From the NCBI GenBank assembly GCA_035623615.1, contig DASPTB010000192.1, forward strand, positions 1-23,418: 23,418 nucleotides of DNA, read 5' to 3'. The stretch's first letter is position 1. The number at the start of each line of letters is the position of its first letter. Positions 20,695-23,418 of the stretch are shown one piece after another. The position numbers and the translations under genes are program-made. This DNA is from DASPTB01 sp035623615 (lineage in GTDB: Bacteria > Actinomycetota > UBA4738). Under the pieces are notes generated by a model, which made no database searches, was not told where the DNA came from, and saw only the letters and a program-made list of their open reading frames with translations.

Positions 20695-23418
20695 GTGGCC
20701 ACCGGTGCCCGACCTCCCGACCAGGACGCTCCCCGGCGTCTGTTCCTGCTGGACGGGCACAGCCTCTCCTACCGGGCGTTCTTCGCGCTGCCGCCGTCGC
20801 TCGCGACGACGAGCGGCCAGGTGACGAACGCCGTCTACGGGTTCACGTCGATGCTGATCAAGCTGCTCGCCGAAGAGCGGCCGGACCTGATCGCGGTGGC
20901 GTTCGACAAGGGCCCGCCGACCGTGCGGCTCGAACAGTACGCCGAGTACAAGGCCGGCCGGCGCGAGACGCCGGACGAGTTCCGGCAGCAGCTGCCGCTG
21001 ATCCACGAGGTCGTCGAAACCTTGCGAATCCCCATCGTCGAGGTCGAGGGCTACGAGGCCGACGACGCCATCGCGACGCTGGCCACCCAGGCGCAGGACC
21101 ACGGAGTGGAGGCCGTGATCGTCACCGCCGACCGAGACTTCTTCCAGCTGGTGCGGCCCGGGATCACGGTGCTGTTCAACCGCAAGGGAATCTCGGACAT
21201 CGTGCGCTACGACGAGGCAGCGATCACCGAGCGGTTCGGGCTCCCGCCCTCGAAGTACCTCGAGTACGTGGCGCTCAAGGGCGACGCGTCCGACAACATC
21301 CCCGGCGTGCCGGGCGTCGGCGAGAAGACCGCGTCGAAACTGGTGCAGGACTATGGCACCGCCGAGAACCTGCTGGAGAACACTGCCGAGTTGAAAGGCC
21401 GCATCCGCGAAGGAATCGAAGCCGCCGGGGACGACCTCGTTCGCAACCGCGAGCTCGCGCGCTTGCATGTCGACCTCGACCTTCCCATCGGGCCCGAGGA
21501 CTGCGCGATGGGCGAGTGGGACCCGGAGGCAGTCCGCCGTCTGTTCAACTCGCTCGAGTTCCGGACGCTCTTCGAGCGCTTGGAGGACGTCGGACGATCG
21601 ACCAAGCCGGCGGTGGAGGCCGCCTCGGTCGATGTCGGCACGGGAACCGTCGCCGACGTCGAGCGGCTGCTCGGGCTCACGGGGCCGAAGGCGCTGGTCG
21701 TCGCCGCCGCCGACGGCCTGCAGGGAGTCGCGGTCTCGCCCGGCGGGGGAGCAGCCACGTTCGCGGCGGCCGCGACGCTGTCGAAAAAGGTCGCGGCATG
21801 GCTCGCCGACGCGGCAGCGCCCAAGTGGGTGCACGACGACAAGCAGACCCGGACGGCCTTCCTCGACGCGGGTGCCGACCTGCGCGGCGTGGAGTTCGAC
21901 ACCCTGCTGGCCGGCTACCTGCTCGATCCGGCCGAGGCGGCGTATCCGCTCGACGCGCTCTGCCGTACGTACCTCGGCCTCGACGTGCTCGAGGCCGCGG
22001 AGGCCGTCGGCGAGGACGGGGGCGCGGCGCCCGCGCCGGCGCAGAAGTCGGAGGGGCAATTGTTCTCCTCCGGCAACGACGGGACCGAAACGGCCGCCGC
22101 TGCGGCCGATTCGGCAGCGGCGCTCGCCCGTCGCACCGGCGCGTCGGCGGCGGCCGTCGGCTTGCTGGCCCCGGTGATGCGCGAGAAGGTCGAGCGCGCC
22201 GGCCTGGACGGCCTGCTCCGCGACGTCGAGCTCCCGCTGTCGGCGGTGCTCGCCGGAATGCAGGCGTTCGGCATCGCACTGGACGTCGAGTACCTGCGGG
22301 AGATGTCCGAGAACGTCGGCGACCGGATGGCGACCCTCGAGGCCGACATCTACCGCTACGCCGGCGAGGAGTTCAACCTGAACTCGCCGCCGCAACTTCG
22401 GGTGATCCTGTACGAGAAGCTCGGGCTGTCGCCGGGAAAACGAACGTCGAAGGGCGCGCTGTCGACCGACGCCGATGTGCTCGAGAAGCTCCGCGACCGA
22501 CACCCGATCGTCGAGGCGATCCTCGGTTACCGCGAGCTCTCGAAGCTGAAGTCGACGTATCTCGATGCGTTGCCGCCGCTCGTCAGCCCCCGGGACGGGC
22601 ACATCCACACGACGTTCAGCCAGGTCGGCGCCGCCACCGGACGGTTGTCGAGCCGCGACCCGAACCTGCAGAACATCCCGGTGCGCGGCGATCTCGGCCG
22701 CGAGATCCGCCGGGCGTTCGTTCCGTCGGGCCCGAAGCGCGAGCTGCTCGTCGCCGACTACTCGCAGATCGAGCTGCGCGTCCTGGCGCACCTGTCCGGC
22801 GACGAGGAGCTGGCCGCGGCGTTCGCGGCCGGCGCCGACATCCATGCGGCGACGGCCGCCCGCGTGTTCGACCTGCCGATCGACGAGGTGGAGCCCGAGA
22901 TGCGACGCCGCGCCAAGGTGGTGAACTACGGCCTTGCGTACGGGATGAACGCGTACGGCCTCGCGTCGCGGATGGGCATCGCCCCCGACGAGGCGCAGGA
23001 GTTCATCGACTCGTACTTCGCCGGGTTCCCGCGGATCAAGGACTACCTCGACCAGCAGGTCGTGCGGGCCGCCGCCGACGGCTACACATCGACGATGCTC
23101 GGCCGCAGGCGCTACCTGCCCGAGCTGCAGTCGGCGAACCCGCGGATCCGCGACATGGGCCGGCGGATGGCCCTCAATGCGCCGATCCAGGGAAGCGCGG
23201 CCGACGTCCTCAAGCTCGCGATGATCGAGGTGGATTCACGGCTCGCGTCCTCGGACCTCGACTGCGTCATGGTCCTGACGGTTCACGACGAACTGGTCTT
23301 CGACGTGGCGGCGGGGGACCGGGAGGCGGCCGGCGCGCTGGTCAAGTCCTCGATGGAGGAGGCCTACCCGCTCTCGGTGCCGCTTCGCGCCGATCTGGGA
23401 TGGGGGCGCAACTGGGCG
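20695..23418 (+). CDS. polA: DNA polymerase I (3' end cut by the window)
   Basis: Pol I fills repair and Okazaki gaps and removes primers. 908 residues are visible; the frame is open to the last base and the ending GWGRNWA suggests only a few residues are missing. The 5' nuclease is at about residues 15-300 (Asp20 in LLDGHSLSYR, EGYEADDAI, TADRDFFQL, GDASDNIPGVPGVGEKTA). The 3'-5' exonuclease-like domain (about 300-450) has lost the catalytic DxE motif (ALVVAAADGLQ instead) and the later Asp, so it should not proofread. Polymerase motifs are intact: A with Asp688 in VADYSQIELR, B with Lys741 and Tyr745 in KVVNYGLAYG, C with Asp865 in VHDELVFD. The GTG at 20695 is preceded by TACAAT at leaderless spacing. 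Confidence 0.97.
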   Translation, partial: MATGARPPDQDAPRRLFLLDGHSLSYRAFFALPPSLATTSGQVTNAVYGFTSMLIKLLAEERPDLIAVAFDKGPPTVRLEQYAEYKAGRRETPDEFRQQLPLIHEVVETLRIPIVEVEGYEADDAIATLATQAQDHGVEAVIVTADRDFFQLVRPGITVLFNRKGISDIVRYDEAAITERFGLPPSKYLEYVALKGDASDNIPGVPGVGEKTASKLVQDYGTAENLLENTAELKGRIREGIEAAGDDLVRNRELARLHVDLDLPIGPEDCAMGEWDPEAVRRLFNSLEFRTLFERLEDVGRSTKPAVEAASVDVGTGTVADVERLLGLTGPKALVVAAADGLQGVAVSPGGGAATFAAAATLSKKVAAWLADAAAPKWVHDDKQTRTAFLDAGADLRGVEFDTLLAGYLLDPAEAAYPLDALCRTYLGLDVLEAAEAVGEDGGAAPAPAQKSEGQLFSSGNDGTETAAAAADSAAALARRTGASAAAVGLLAPVMREKVERAGLDGLLRDVELPLSAVLAGMQAFGIALDVEYLREMSENVGDRMATLEADIYRYAGEEFNLNSPPQLRVILYEKLGLSPGKRTSKGALSTDADVLEKLRDRHPIVEAILGYRELSKLKSTYLDALPPLVSPRDGHIHTTFSQVGAATGRLSSRDPNLQNIPVRGDLGREIRRAFVPSGPKRELLVADYSQIELRVLAHLSGDEELAAAFAAGADIHAATAARVFDLPIDEVEPEMRRRAKVVNYGLAYGMNAYGLASRMGIAPDEAQEFIDSYFAGFPRIKDYLDQQVVRAAADGYTSTMLGRRRYLPELQSANPRIRDMGRRMALNAPIQGSAADVLKLAMIEVDSRLASSDLDCVMVLTVHDELVFDVAAGDREAAGALVKSSMEEAYPLSVPLRADLGWGRNWA

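Noticed and set aside
20680..22845. A 721-codon minus-strand open frame opposite polA
   Set aside because: polA on the plus strand has all expected domains and motifs; the antisense frame is compositionally biased and featureless.
1..23418. Insertion sequence, prophage, CRISPR array or genomic island
   Set aside because: No transposase, integrase, phage gene, regularly spaced repeat or long terminal repeat was seen; base composition looks even. The tRNA-Leu has no visible partial copy nearby.

Overview
The window is about 23.4 kb of very GC-rich, tightly packed bacterial DNA. The gene families suggest a member or close relative of the Actinomycetota. The pointers are a PHP-containing DnaE1, a HisA/PriA-like isomerase next to trp genes, a membrane protein of the trp-region type just before trpC, a PolA with a degenerate proofreading domain and a Tyr in its O-helix, and many GTG starts and 4-base start/stop overlaps. 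Several genes have a TAnnnT hexamer 6-10 bases before the start codon and no Shine-Dalgarno, as in leaderless genes. Taxonomy is an inference: there is no rRNA or other marker here. No mobile element, CRISPR array or frameshifted gene was seen.

Layout. 2-3415: dnaE1, cut at its 5' end. 3440-7695: hisA/priA, a four-helix membrane protein, then trpC-trpB-trpA, all on the plus strand and nearly contiguous. No trpF is present. 7720-8118: a hot-dog acyl-CoA thioesterase whose stop overlaps that of a convergent zinc-type CDF exporter (8115-9020, minus). Divergent from the exporter is a membrane-anchored alpha/beta esterase (9074-10225), followed by a manganese-cupin resembling bacterial cupin hydroxynitrile lyases (10317-10727). 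10898-13614: sulfotransferase, GT2 glycosyltransferase, sulfotransferase, probably modifying a surface glycan or glycolipid. 13866-15447: an ECF sigma factor overlapping a single-pass membrane protein with a PD40/TolB-like beta-propeller, a likely sigma/anti-sigma pair. 15460-15828 (minus): a 76-residue cysteine-rich zinc-ribbon-like protein and a tRNA-Leu(CAA). 16041-18960: a polar amino acid ABC transporter (lipoprotein, permease, ATPase) followed by a 45-residue single-helix membrane protein too short for most gene callers.

18961-19439 has no protein gene. Its minus strand carries a consensus-like promoter (TTGACA, 18 bases, TACCTT), about 250 bases with several long perfect stems, and a stem followed by a T-rich run. 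This looks like a stand-alone structured small RNA of unknown family, and it is the most interesting part of the window. 19440-20670 (minus): a DUF554 membrane protein and a MenI/PaaI-like thioesterase. 20695-23418: polA, complete except for its last few codons, sharing a 24-base divergent promoter region with the thioesterase.

Most genes are housekeeping (replication, repair, His/Trp synthesis, amino acid uptake). The accessory interest lies in the sulfotransferase trio, the sigma/propeller pair, the ABC-linked microprotein and the candidate ncRNA.
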